A DNA stretch of 23,111 bases from an uncultured Collinsella sp. GTDB taxonomy: Bacteria > Actinomycetota > Coriobacteriia > Coriobacteriales > Coriobacteriaceae. The notes below the pieces were generated by a model, which was not told where the DNA came from, did not search any database, and saw only the letters and a list, made by a program, of their open reading frames with translations. This document shows positions 1-6,682 of this stretch, one piece after another; the first letter of the stretch is position 1, and each line of letters opens with the position of its first letter. The stretch is taken from contig UQMK01000032.1 in NCBI GenBank assembly GCA_900542085.1, positions 1 to 23,111 of the forward strand, read 5' to 3'. The position numbers and the translations under genes were made by a program.

Positions 1-133
1 ATATGGCGGCAGGCGCCCGCCCCGCCCCCGAGGAGCATCTCTCATGCAAAAACTGTCGTGGGGTAAAGTCCGAGGTCAGTGGCGTTTTATACCGAGAAAT
101 TCAAAAAAGTGGAAAATTCATTACATATTTGCG
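1..133. other. Intergenic DNA upstream of the cstA promoter
   Basis: I find no convincing gene here. The first 30 bases are very GC-rich and the stretch from about 85 on is AT-rich, as expected in front of a promoter. The end of an upstream gene may lie just outside the window. Confidence 0.4.
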
Positions 134-162
134 TTGACTTTAGGTAACTAAAGTTTCATACT
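134..162 (+). promoter_or_regulatory. Predicted sigma-70-type promoter of cstA
   Basis: A TTGACT -35 box (134-139) and a CATACT -10 box (157-162) are separated by 17 bases in an AT-rich stretch. Transcription would start near 169, leaving a leader of about 235 bases before cstA. This is a pattern match only. Confidence 0.55.
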
Positions 163-180
163 CCTTTTCAACCACTGGGG

Positions 181-209
181 GATGTGAACACGCACGGATC
201 GTTCACATC
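181..209. repeat. 9-bp perfect inverted repeat just after the predicted cstA start site
   Basis: GATGTGAAC (181-189) and GTTCACATC (201-209) are exact reverse complements with 11 bases between. The position, about +12 to +40 from the predicted start, fits either an operator or a 5' hairpin of the leader RNA. The arms contain TGTGA/TCACA, but the spacing is too wide for a standard CRP site. Confidence 0.5.
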
Positions 210-233
210 ATGATTGAAGAGGATTTCTTAGAC

Positions 234-278
234 ATGTTCACGCATCAGCTAAACATTATCAGCGTAGTAATTATCTGA
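234..278 (+). CDS. Putative 14-codon leader peptide, Ile/Val-rich
   Basis: ATG at 234 follows an AGAGGA ribosome site (218-223) and opens the frame MFTHQLNIISVVII, ending in TGA at 276-278. Six of the last seven residues are Ile or Val (IISVVII), the hallmark of leader peptides that control branched-chain amino-acid genes by ribosome stalling. The stop codon lies inside the first of a chain of competing hairpins that ends in a terminator before cstA. The peptide itself would have no function; its translation rate would be the signal. The reading frame, ribosome site and hairpins are seen; the regulatory role is inferred. Confidence 0.6.
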   Translation: MFTHQLNIISVVII

Positions 279-368
279 TGCGGGTTAGCACATACAGCTA
301 GCCCGTACGATAACGGGCGGCTGATGAAGATGAGGGCCGTCGAGCGCAACTGACGGCCCTCATTTTTT
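241..368 (+). promoter_or_regulatory. Predicted transcription attenuator of cstA (competing hairpins plus terminator)
   Basis: Visible pairings are: CGCATCAG (241-248) with CTGATGCG (275-282); 281-289 with 297-305 (9 pairs, one G-U); GCCCGT (301-306) with ACGGGC (313-318), which competes with the previous stem; and the terminator GAGGGCCGTC (332-341) with GACGGCCCTC (352-361) followed by ATTTTTT. An antiterminator is possible between 316-321 and 336-341 (GGCGGC with GCCGTC, one G-U pair). The mutually exclusive arms together with the upstream Ile/Val peptide are the standard layout of ribosome-mediated attenuation. Which stalled state favours readthrough cannot be decided by eye. Confidence 0.65.
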
Positions 369-403
369 ATGTCTGGGAAGTTCTTTTTAGAGGAGGAAAT
401 GTA

Positions 404-2293
404 ATGAACGGAGTTTTGCTCATGGTTGTGGCCGCGGCGGTGCTCGCCTGCGGCTATCTGGGCTACGGCCGCTGGTTGGCCAACAAGTGGGGCGTTGATA
501 AAGAGGCCCTCACGCCGGCCAAGCGCATGAAGGACGGCAACAGCTTCTCGCCCGTCTCCGCCTTTACCGCGTTCTCGCACCAGTTCAGCTCGATCTGCGG
601 TGCCGGCCCTGTTACGGGTACGATCGTCGCCATGGCCTTTGGCTGGCTTCCCGTCGTGCTCTGGGTCCTCGTCGGCGGCATCTTCTTTGGCGCCGTCCAC
701 GACTTTGGCGCCCTGTACGCCTCGATGAAGAACAACGGCAAGTCCCTGGCTCAGCTCATCGAGAAGTACATCGGCAAGACCGGCCGTCGCCTGTTCCTGC
801 TGTTCTGCTGGCTGTTCTGCATCATCGTCATCGCCGCTTTCACCGACATGGTCTGCAAGACGTTCATGTTCACCCCGGCCGTTGACGCTTCTGGTGCTGC
901 TACCGGTGCCGTCGACTTCACCAAGTCCTATGCCGCTGGCTGCGCTGGCACCATCTCCATCCTGTTCACCTTCGTCGCCATGGCCTTTGGTTGGGCCCAG
1001 AAGAAGTTTAACCTCACCGGCGCTGCCGAGTTCGTCACCGGCGTGGTGCTCATGGTCCTCATGTTCGCCGTCGGCATGCAGTTCCCGGTCTACCTGGACA
1101 AGTTCCAGTGGTTCGCCGTCGTCATGGTCTACCTGGTCTTTGCTGGCGCCATGCCCATCCAGATGCTCAAGACCCCTCGTGACTACCTCACTTCCATCAT
1201 GATGATCGTCATGATCGTCTGCGCTGTCCTCGGCATCGTCGTCCTGGGCGTTAACGGCCAGGCCACCATCACCGCTCCGGTCTTCACCGGCTTTAGCAAT
1301 GCCTCGGGCATGATGTTCCCGGTCCTGTTCGTCTCCGTTGCCTGCGGCGCTCTCTCCGGTTTCCACAGCCTCGTTTCTTCTGGTACCTCCTCCAAGCAGG
1401 TCGAGAAGGAGCAGGACGCCGTCAAGGTCGGTTACGGCGCCATGATCGTCGAGTCCTTCGTCGGCATCCTTGCCATCATCGTCGCCGGCATCATGTTCTC
1501 CGACATGAACACCGCCGGTACCGGCGCCCTTAACGCCGGCGTCGCTTCCACCCCGTTCCAGATCTTCGCAGCTGGCATCTCCCGCGGTATGCAGGCCTTC
1601 GGCGTTGACGGCACGCTCGCAACCGTCTTCATGACCATGAACGTTTCCGCTCTGGCCCTGACCTCGCTCGATGCCGTCGCCCGCATCGCTCGCACCTCGT
1701 TCTCCGAGTTCTTTGCCCAGACCAACGACGCCCTGGCCATCGAGTCCAAGGCCGGCTACATGAAGGTCCTCGGCAACCCCTGGTTCGCCACGGTCGTTAC
1801 CCTGCTTCCTGGCCTCGCCCTCGCCTTTGGTGGCTATGCCAACATCTGGCCGCTCTTCGGTGCTTCTAACCAGCTGCTCGGCGGTATGACCATGATCACC
1901 CTCGCCGTGTTCTGCAAGTGCACCGGCCGCAAGGGTTGGATGCTCTACGTGCCCGTCGCCTTCCTGCTCTGCTGCACCTTCACTTCGCTGGTCCAGAGCG
2001 CCATGGGCTGCATGACCGCCGTCCAGGCCTACGGTTTCTTCGGCACCATCCCGGCTACCGCCACCACGGCTGCCGTCTCCGTCGCCGCTACCAAGGGCCT
2101 GCAGCTCGTCTTCGCCGTCCTGCTGATGGTCCTGGGCCTCATCGTTGCCGTCAACTGCCTCAAGGAGTTCTTCGGCAAGGAGGCCGGTTCCATGCCCGAC
2201 GAGGAGCCCGAGTGGTCCGAGATGGGCAAAGTCGAGTATGGCCGCGCCGCTGCCGCCGAGGCTCCCGCCGACGCCGAGGCTGCCAAGGCGTAA
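404..2293 (+). CDS. cstA: CstA-family carbon starvation protein (pyruvate/peptide transporter)
   Basis: A 629-residue, very hydrophobic inner-membrane protein of the CstA family. Characteristic blocks are visible: the FGWLPVVLWVLVGGIFFGAVHDF stretch near the N-terminus, SGTSSKQ in the middle, and WPLFGASNQLLGG in the last third. Enterobacterial members import pyruvate and have been linked to peptide uptake during starvation. The start is ATG 404 with a strong AGGAGG seven bases upstream. The protein is shorter than E. coli CstA and ends in an Ala/Glu-rich polar tail of about 25 residues. It is transcribed alone, behind the Ile/Val leader and in front of a terminator. A link to branched-chain amino-acid supply would make sense, because pyruvate is their biosynthetic precursor, but that is inference. 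Confidence 0.93.
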   Translation: MNGVLLMVVAAAVLACGYLGYGRWLANKWGVDKEALTPAKRMKDGNSFSPVSAFTAFSHQFSSICGAGPVTGTIVAMAFGWLPVVLWVLVGGIFFGAVHDFGALYASMKNNGKSLAQLIEKYIGKTGRRLFLLFCWLFCIIVIAAFTDMVCKTFMFTPAVDASGAATGAVDFTKSYAAGCAGTISILFTFVAMAFGWAQKKFNLTGAAEFVTGVVLMVLMFAVGMQFPVYLDKFQWFAVVMVYLVFAGAMPIQMLKTPRDYLTSIMMIVMIVCAVLGIVVLGVNGQATITAPVFTGFSNASGMMFPVLFVSVACGALSGFHSLVSSGTSSKQVEKEQDAVKVGYGAMIVESFVGILAIIVAGIMFSDMNTAGTGALNAGVASTPFQIFAAGISRGMQAFGVDGTLATVFMTMNVSALALTSLDAVARIARTSFSEFFAQTNDALAIESKAGYMKVLGNPWFATVVTLLPGLALAFGGYANIWPLFGASNQLLGGMTMITLAVFCKCTGRKGWMLYVPVAFLLCCTFTSLVQSAMGCMTAVQAYGFFGTIPATATTAAVSVAATKGLQLVFAVLLMVLGLIVAVNCLKEFFGKEAGSMPDEEPEWSEMGKVEYGRAAAAEAPADAEAAKA

Positions 2294-2302
2294 TCGACCT
2301 GA

Positions 2303-2371
2303 CGAGTTGAACGTCACATCTATACAACTCGATAAGACCGGGTCCGCGGCTGCGCGGGCTCGGTCTTTTTT
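2303..2371 (+). terminator. Terminator of cstA, preceded by a second hairpin
   Basis: A 13-bp stem (2336-2348 with 2353-2365, two G-U pairs, GCTG loop) is followed directly by TTTTTT (2366-2371). Just upstream CGAGTTG (2303-2309) pairs with CAACTCG (2325-2331). This is a clear intrinsic terminator and it separates cstA from the next gene. Confidence 0.85.
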
Positions 2372-2412
2372 CATGCAAAAGCGGGCGATGTCCGAGTGTT
2401 CTCGCAGATGTT

Positions 2413-2441
2413 TTGCGTGGATAAGGGCGCGCGTTGTACCA
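2413..2441 (+). promoter_or_regulatory. Possible promoter of the JetD-like gene
   Basis: TTGCGT (2413-2418) and TACCAT (2436-2441) are spaced by 17 bases, about 35 bases before the GTG start. The match is moderate. The gene needs its own promoter because a strong terminator lies upstream. Confidence 0.3.
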
Positions 2442-2476
2442 TATAGACGTATATGTGTACATATGAAAGGGGCCCC

Positions 2477-4648
2477 GTGGCCAAGACGGTATATTCCGAT
2501 AACCAAAATAATGTCGATGCCCTGGCTGAGCGTCTGAGCAGCCAGACGTCGCTTTCTGCCGAGCGCGCCAAGCTAGTTGCCTACGACCTGCTCTGCCGCA
2601 AGGCACTCAAGATCAAGTCGAGCGCGCTGGCGCAGATTTTCCGCTCCGTCGATAAGGAATGCGACACCAAGGCGATGCGCGACGAACTCATCGCGGCAAA
2701 GATCGTTACCAAGATCGAGGGCAGCGGCATTAACGGACGTCCGGCGTTCTATACCATTCATGCCGAGATAAGTGATGCTCAGGAGCAGCTTGCCGAGGCT
2801 GTCGAAGAGGCCGTCGAGGACGTTGTCGAGGCGCCCGCTTCGGTGGAAACGGCCCCGCGCGAGCATGTCGATACCGACGATCTGCTCGATGAGAACGTCG
2901 TTCGCGCCTTTACGGCCAAGGCCGGCCGCGGCGGTTTTGGTGGGGGCGGCAAGCGCGATGCTCAGCGCCGTGCCCAGCAGGAGCGCTTCCGTCGTGCCGT
3001 GGCTCAAAAGGATGAACTCGATACCGAGACTGTTGTGACCGAGGTTGCCGCTGAGTCGCAAAAGCCCGTGGAGGCCCAAGAGCCCAAGCGTCGTCGCGGT
3101 GCTCACTTTAAGGCTGTGCAGCAGGATGTCGCGCATGAGGCTGAAGAGCCTTCCGAGGTTGCAGGCGATGCTGAGGAGTCTGCCAAGAGGGTTTCGGGTT
3201 CGTGTCGTCCCGGCCGCGGTTTTGCGGGGCGCGCGTATCCCATAAAGCGTCAGGAGAAGGGCGAGCCGGCTTCGACCGCTCAGGCCGATAAGGCCGAACA
3301 AACTGAGAAAACCGTTGAGCCGGTGGCTTGCGAGCAGCAACCTTCCGAGTCGCAGTCTGCGGCTGACACCGAGGTCAAAGCTCAACAGTCCGCTGATAAG
3401 CAGACAGGGGAGAGCGCCTCAAGCAAGCCCCGCCGCCGCCGTCACCGCGGCGGTCGTGGCTCAAATGCCGAGGCCGCGGCCGAGAAGGCAGCGACGCAAA
3501 GCAAGGATGCGAAGGCTGAGGCCCTGGTGGAGCAGCCCAAGCGCCAGCCGGCGAAGGGGGACAAGCCCGAGCGCTCGCAAAAGGGTCCGTCCGCGCCAAA
3601 GCAAGAGCGCAAAGCTCAGGCGGATTCCAAACGCAAATCCCAGGCGCAGCCCAAACCGACTGCAAACGATGCAGCCGCCCAGCAGCCTGAGCCGCCCGCT
3701 CATGGCGAGGTATCGGCGTTTGCCCTTGCCCGCGTTTTGGGCAGGCAGCTGCTCAAAGTTGTCCCTACGCCTACGGCGCTCTCTAAGATCAAGGAGCAGC
3801 AGACTCAAATTGTTAAGGTCGAGGGCAAGGACGGCAAAAAGGCGCCGCAGCGCACTCAGCACAACGAGATGTCCAACCGCAAGATTGCCGAGGAAATCGC
3901 AATCATCCAGGCTTGGATCGAGCAAAACCGAGGTGCCGATACGCCGGTTGCCTCGCGCCGCCAGCGTGCCTACCAGATTTTTAACGACGAGAAGGCTTTT
4001 GACGGCAAGCACGGTGAGCGCCTGATAAGGCGCATGACCGAAAAGGGCATCAGCATGCAGGCGATCAAGGTCGCCCCCAACCGCCCCGTGCACTTTACGG
4101 GTTTCTTTACGCTGGGCGCCGATAAGCCGTTCATTATGGTCGAGAACCTGGACACCTACGACGAGATCGTCAGGCTGCTGCGTGGCCGCAAGCACGCCAA
4201 GCTCTTTGGCATCAAGGTGGGCGGCGTGATTTTTGGCGGCGGATGCAAGGCGAGCGTCTCGCATGCCCTGGACGATTATCTGGCCGAGATCGGCTATCGC
4301 TTTAACTACGTCTACTACGTGGGCGATATCGACCGCGAGGGCGCGCGCATCGTCGAGCAGGCTCGCAATGCCAATGTGGTTGAGATTCGCCTGCATGCCG
4401 GTATGTACCGCGCCATGCTCGCCGAGCATAAGCGTCGCGTGAAGGCCGGCGGCGAGTGCGAGCCCGCGGCTGCCAACCAGGGCGTGCCGCAGAATCTGGC
4501 GGCGACGATCAAGGATCTGCCCATGGTCACGCGCGTGCAGTTCCGCAATGTGCTGCGCGAGGGCGGGCGCATTCCGCAGGAGATTCTGATGACCGCCGAC
4601 TATCGGGATGGCGACTCGGGAAGCTTCGACCGCATGCTGAACAACTAA
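2477..4648 (+). CDS. Solitary JetD-like (DUF2220/Toprim) protein with long disordered linker
   Basis: A 723-residue protein in three parts. Residues 1-85 form a small helical, perhaps winged-helix, domain. About 85-420 is low-complexity, rich in Ala, Glu, Lys and Arg, with GRGGFGGGG and RRRRHRGGRG tracts. About 440-723 resembles JetD/DUF2220: a CAP-like segment with SRRQRAYQIFNDEK, then a Toprim fold with VENLDT (Glu556), GGGCKAS, YYVGDIDREG (Asp617, Asp619) and a final GGRIPQE. Toprim domains of this kind bind metal and cut or rejoin DNA; JetD is the nuclease of the Wadjet plasmid-defence complex and is related to topoisomerase VI A/Spo11. No JetA, JetB or JetC gene is adjacent. GTG 2477 is preferred because GAAAGGGG lies just upstream; an ATG at 2453 in frame has no ribosome site. 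The family call rests on motifs; the function here is unknown. Confidence 0.7.
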   Translation: MAKTVYSDNQNNVDALAERLSSQTSLSAERAKLVAYDLLCRKALKIKSSALAQIFRSVDKECDTKAMRDELIAAKIVTKIEGSGINGRPAFYTIHAEISDAQEQLAEAVEEAVEDVVEAPASVETAPREHVDTDDLLDENVVRAFTAKAGRGGFGGGGKRDAQRRAQQERFRRAVAQKDELDTETVVTEVAAESQKPVEAQEPKRRRGAHFKAVQQDVAHEAEEPSEVAGDAEESAKRVSGSCRPGRGFAGRAYPIKRQEKGEPASTAQADKAEQTEKTVEPVACEQQPSESQSAADTEVKAQQSADKQTGESASSKPRRRRHRGGRGSNAEAAAEKAATQSKDAKAEALVEQPKRQPAKGDKPERSQKGPSAPKQERKAQADSKRKSQAQPKPTANDAAAQQPEPPAHGEVSAFALARVLGRQLLKVVPTPTALSKIKEQQTQIVKVEGKDGKKAPQRTQHNEMSNRKIAEEIAIIQAWIEQNRGADTPVASRRQRAYQIFNDEKAFDGKHGERLIRRMTEKGISMQAIKVAPNRPVHFTGFFTLGADKPFIMVENLDTYDEIVRLLRGRKHAKLFGIKVGGVIFGGGCKASVSHALDDYLAEIGYRFNYVYYVGDIDREGARIVEQARNANVVEIRLHAGMYRAMLAEHKRRVKAGGECEPAAANQGVPQNLAATIKDLPMVTRVQFRNVLREGGRIPQEILMTADYRDGDSGSFDRMLNN

Positions 4649-4656
4649 ATTCCGCC

Positions 4657-4793
4657 GGCCCCGGGAGAGCGGGGACACCGGCTTAGGTTTCCTGCTCTAC
4701 AGTCCTGCTCACGACGGAGGCCACATTAAGTGGCCTCCTGTTCGTGCGGAACTCGCGATAAACCTAAGCCGGTGTCCCCGCTCTCCCGGGGCC
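4657..4793. repeat. 137-bp palindromic element: perfect 34-bp arms around a conserved hairpin core
   Basis: Bases 4657-4690 and 4760-4793 are exact reverse complements over all 34 positions. The 69-base centre holds a second hairpin, GGAGGCCAC (4716-4724) with GTGGCCTCC (4730-4738) and ATTAA loop, extended by CACGA (4710-4714) with TCGTG (4742-4746). The centre from 4691 recurs at 23057 to the end of the window. It lies just after the JetD-like stop codon and could also end transcription. Confidence 0.8.
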
Positions 4794-4896
4794 TGTCGTG
4801 GCTTGGCCGTTGCATGCGGCTCGCTTTTCGGAACGGGGCTGACGGACACGTTCCGAAATCTACCACCGTCGCTGTGCAGGGTGTCTATAAAGAGCC

Positions 4897-5126
4897 GTGG
4901 CCAAAAAACATCAAATATGAGTACTGATACTCTTTTAGTAGCAGTAATTTTGACCACATTTAAGGTGATTTGACGTGTCGATCGAGCAGATAAGCTGCCG
5001 TATCTCCTCAAGTGTTCATTAAAGGAAGACCTTGATGCGAATAAATCTCATTAAGATCTTCTTTTATTAACGAAAATAATGTAGCTACAACGGTGACGGT
5101 ACTCATATTTGCCGTTTTTTGGCCAC
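4897..5126. repeat. 230-bp element bounded by 28-bp inverted repeats
   Basis: Arms 4897-4924 and 5099-5126 match as reverse complements at 26 of 28 positions; each outer end is GTGGCCAAAAAAC. The 174-base inside is AT-rich compared with its surroundings and shows weaker inverted similarity next to the arms. No transposase is inside, and I see no obvious target-site duplication. A MITE-like or structured repeat is the best description. Confidence 0.6.
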
Positions 5127-5161
5127 AGTCCTTCGGAGGGTCCTCGAAAATAGTCCCGAGC

Positions 5162-5218
5162 CGGCACTTGGGGACGTTCCTATAATGTCGGCACTTAGGA
5201 GCGTCCCCAAGTGCCGAC
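5162..5218. repeat. REP-like inverted repeat with GGCACTTGGGGACG arms
   Basis: Bases 5162-5181 and 5197-5216 pair over 20 positions with one G-U. A second pairing is possible: GTCGGCACTT (5187-5196) with AAGTGCCGAC (5209-5218), so the left arm motif is partly repeated in the loop. Arms of this type look like REP sequences moved by RAYT (Y1-type) transposases, but no such gene is in the window. Confidence 0.6.
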
Positions 5219-5220
5219 AC

Positions 5221-5473
5221 CGCGTCTGCCTGCGGCGGCCGCGCCCCGCTGCGTCGCTTCGCATCCTTGCGGGTTCGGATTCCTCCGCTTGGCGGCGTTG
5301 GCTCGATTTGCTTGACGTGAGGGGCTCTTGGCTGGTGTGGGACGGAGGGATTCCGCGTCCGCCTGGTCGGCGGCCGCGCCCCGCTGCGTCGCTTCGCTCC
5401 TTGCGTGCTGCGCTGGAAAACGCTTCGCGTTTCCTCAGCTCCGCACCCTTGCGGGTTCGAATTCCTCCGCTTG
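5221..5473. repeat. Imperfect direct repeats in the tRNA-Gln flank
   Basis: A GC-rich segment is duplicated: 5233-5262 equals 5368-5397 over 30 bases, with similarity reaching left to 5221 and 5354. A second block, 5265-5291, recurs at 5447-5473 with one difference. Between them, 5338-5353 repeats 16 bases of the 3' end of the tRNA-Gln gene. Apart from these repeats I see no gene in this stretch. Confidence 0.65.
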
Positions 5474-5483
5474 CCCACAAGAA

Positions 5484-5515
5484 AGCGCCCTGGGCCGTTA
5501 TGGGCTTAGGGCGCT
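5484..5515 (-). terminator. Terminator downstream of tRNA-Gln
   Basis: AGCGCCCT (5484-5491) and AGGGCGCT (5508-5515) form an 8-bp stem. On the minus strand the right-hand side runs into TTTCTT. It lies about 10 bases beyond the CCA end of the tRNA. Confidence 0.6.
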
Positions 5516-5524
5516 CAGTTTTAA

Positions 5525-5599
5525 TGGCTGGGACGGAGGGATTCGAACCCCCAACAGCCGGCACCAAAAACCGGAGTTCTACCGTTGAACTACGTCCCA
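5525..5599 (-). tRNA. tRNA-Gln (anticodon UUG)
   Basis: The minus strand folds as a complete cloverleaf: acceptor stem TGGGACG with CGTCCCA, D arm GTTC-AACGGTA-GAAC, anticodon stem CCGGT/GCCGG with the seven-base loop TTTTGGT (anticodon TTG), a five-base variable loop, T arm GGGGG-TTCGAAT-CCCTC, discriminator G at 5528 and encoded CCA (5527-5525). It reads CAA codons. It lies 38 bases after the peptidoglycan-binding protein gene in the same direction, so it may share that transcript or have its own weak promoter. Confidence 0.95.
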
Positions 5600-5637
5600 A
5601 TGTGTGGTGTTGCCCAAAAGCAACTCGTCTAGTTTAC

Positions 5638-6543
5638 CTAATCTGCGAGGGCATCGCAAACGCCGTCGAGTAGGCGTACGGCGAGCGTCTGCGCGTCGCT
5701 GGCCGTGAAGGTGCCGTTGTAGCGCGTCATGCCCGTGAGCTCAATGCGAATGCGAGCCGGCTTCTGCTGCGCGGCGACATTGGCGGTGCGGATGCGCTGG
5801 GCCAGGTTGTGGCACTCGGCGAGGGCAATCGTGGCGCGTGGCGCGGCGTCGGCGGGCAGCTCGTCGCTTGCGATCTCGAGCACCAGGTCAACGTCGGTTG
5901 GGACCTCGGAGTCGCAGAGCATCATGCCGCTGTTGTCGGTCGTTGCCGTGGCGATGTTCCACATGCGCGAAGCAACGCTGCGTGCGATGGGGTCCTCACC
6001 GATAACGGCGATCTGGAAGCGCTCGAGCACGTTGGCGGCGCGAGCAAAACCGATGCGGGACTCGGCTTCGGTGACCGAGGGCTTGCCCTCCCACACATGG
6101 TGCAGGCGGTTGATGTAGGCGTAGGTGTCCTGGAAGGCCATGCCGTCGGCAAACAGGCCGACATTTTCCTGGAACTGCTGCAGGGCGGCCTCGGTATGCG
6201 GACCAAAGTAGCCGTCGTCTTCGCCACAGGCAAAGCCCAAAACGTTGAGAGCGCGCTGCAGGGCCTGCACATCGGCGCCATGGAAATTGGGCATGCGCAG
6301 ATACAGAGTGCGGTCGCCCAGCTTATACGAGGCGTCGACCAGGGCGCTCCAACAGGGGATATCGACGGCATGACCGGCAGCAAGGCCGCTGTCGAGCCTG
6401 AAGGTGCTGACGGCCTGCTCGGTGGTGGTGCCAAAGCGCTTGTCGGAGACCTCGGCGTCATCGATTGTATAGCCGAGCTGCAGAAGGCGGGACTGAACAT
6501 CCTCGACGGCTGCTCCCTGCATGCCCGTGGTAATAGGTTCCAT
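5638..6543 (-). CDS. Double peptidoglycan-binding-domain protein, possible degenerate amidase
   Basis: A 301-residue protein without a signal peptide or membrane segment. Two PG_binding_1-type repeats are visible: about residues 5-75 (GAAVEDVQSRLLQLGY ... FGTTTEQAVSTF) and 85-150 (ADVQALQRALNVLGF ... GYFGPHTEAALQQFQ). The remaining 150 residues loosely follow the order of an amidase_3 fold (DLVLEIASD where amidases have DLFVSIHAN, then an LAQRI helix and a final helix), but without the zinc histidines. This recalls CwlM, the cytoplasmic pseudo-amidase that controls MurA in mycobacteria; that comparison is a guess. The ATG has GAAAGGGG seven bases upstream. Downstream in the same direction is tRNA-Gln. 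Confidence 0.65.
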   Translation of the reverse strand: MEPITTGMQGAAVEDVQSRLLQLGYTIDDAEVSDKRFGTTTEQAVSTFRLDSGLAAGHAVDIPCWSALVDASYKLGDRTLYLRMPNFHGADVQALQRALNVLGFACGEDDGYFGPHTEAALQQFQENVGLFADGMAFQDTYAYINRLHHVWEGKPSVTEAESRIGFARAANVLERFQIAVIGEDPIARSVASRMWNIATATTDNSGMMLCDSEVPTDVDLVLEIASDELPADAAPRATIALAECHNLAQRIRTANVAAQQKPARIRIELTGMTRYNGTFTASDAQTLAVRLLDGVCDALAD

Positions 6544-6611
6544 GAACGAACCCCTTTCGGCGTACCATTCGTACTATTTTGAGCGTGTGTCGGATAGACA
6601 ACGCGAGACAA

Positions 6612-6641
6612 TTTATAAACATGCACTCAATAGTGTAGCAA
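6612..6641 (-). promoter_or_regulatory. Predicted promoter of the peptidoglycan-binding protein gene
   Basis: On the minus strand TTGCTA (6641-6636) and TATAAA (6617-6612) are separated by 18 bases, about 70 bases upstream of the start codon. This is the best match in the 139-base gap between the two genes. Confidence 0.5.
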
Positions 6642-6682
6642 CTTGTACCCAAACTCGCTGCCCACAGGTTTTATGACCCCCG

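Noticed and set aside
184..208. CRP binding site
   Set aside because: TGTGA and TCACA are present but 15 bases apart instead of six.
399..404. ATGTAA start-stop mini-ORF before cstA
   Set aside because: It sits only two bases after AGGAGG, too close for initiation; the overlap with the true ATG looks accidental.
245..2506. 753-codon open frame on the minus strand across cstA
   Set aside because: It is the antisense of cstA; the product is Gly/Asp/His-rich with no domain and no ribosome site. High G+C third positions create such shadows.
3461..4678. 405-codon minus-strand frame across the JetD-like gene
   Set aside because: Antisense shadow; the plus-strand protein has recognisable Toprim motifs, this one has none.
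5008..5600. Open frames over the tRNA-Gln gene and repeats, including a 32-codon frame (5105 to 5008, minus)
   Set aside because: They translate the tRNA and repeat DNA; the small frame begins in the inverted end of the 230-bp element and has no ribosome site or recognisable product.
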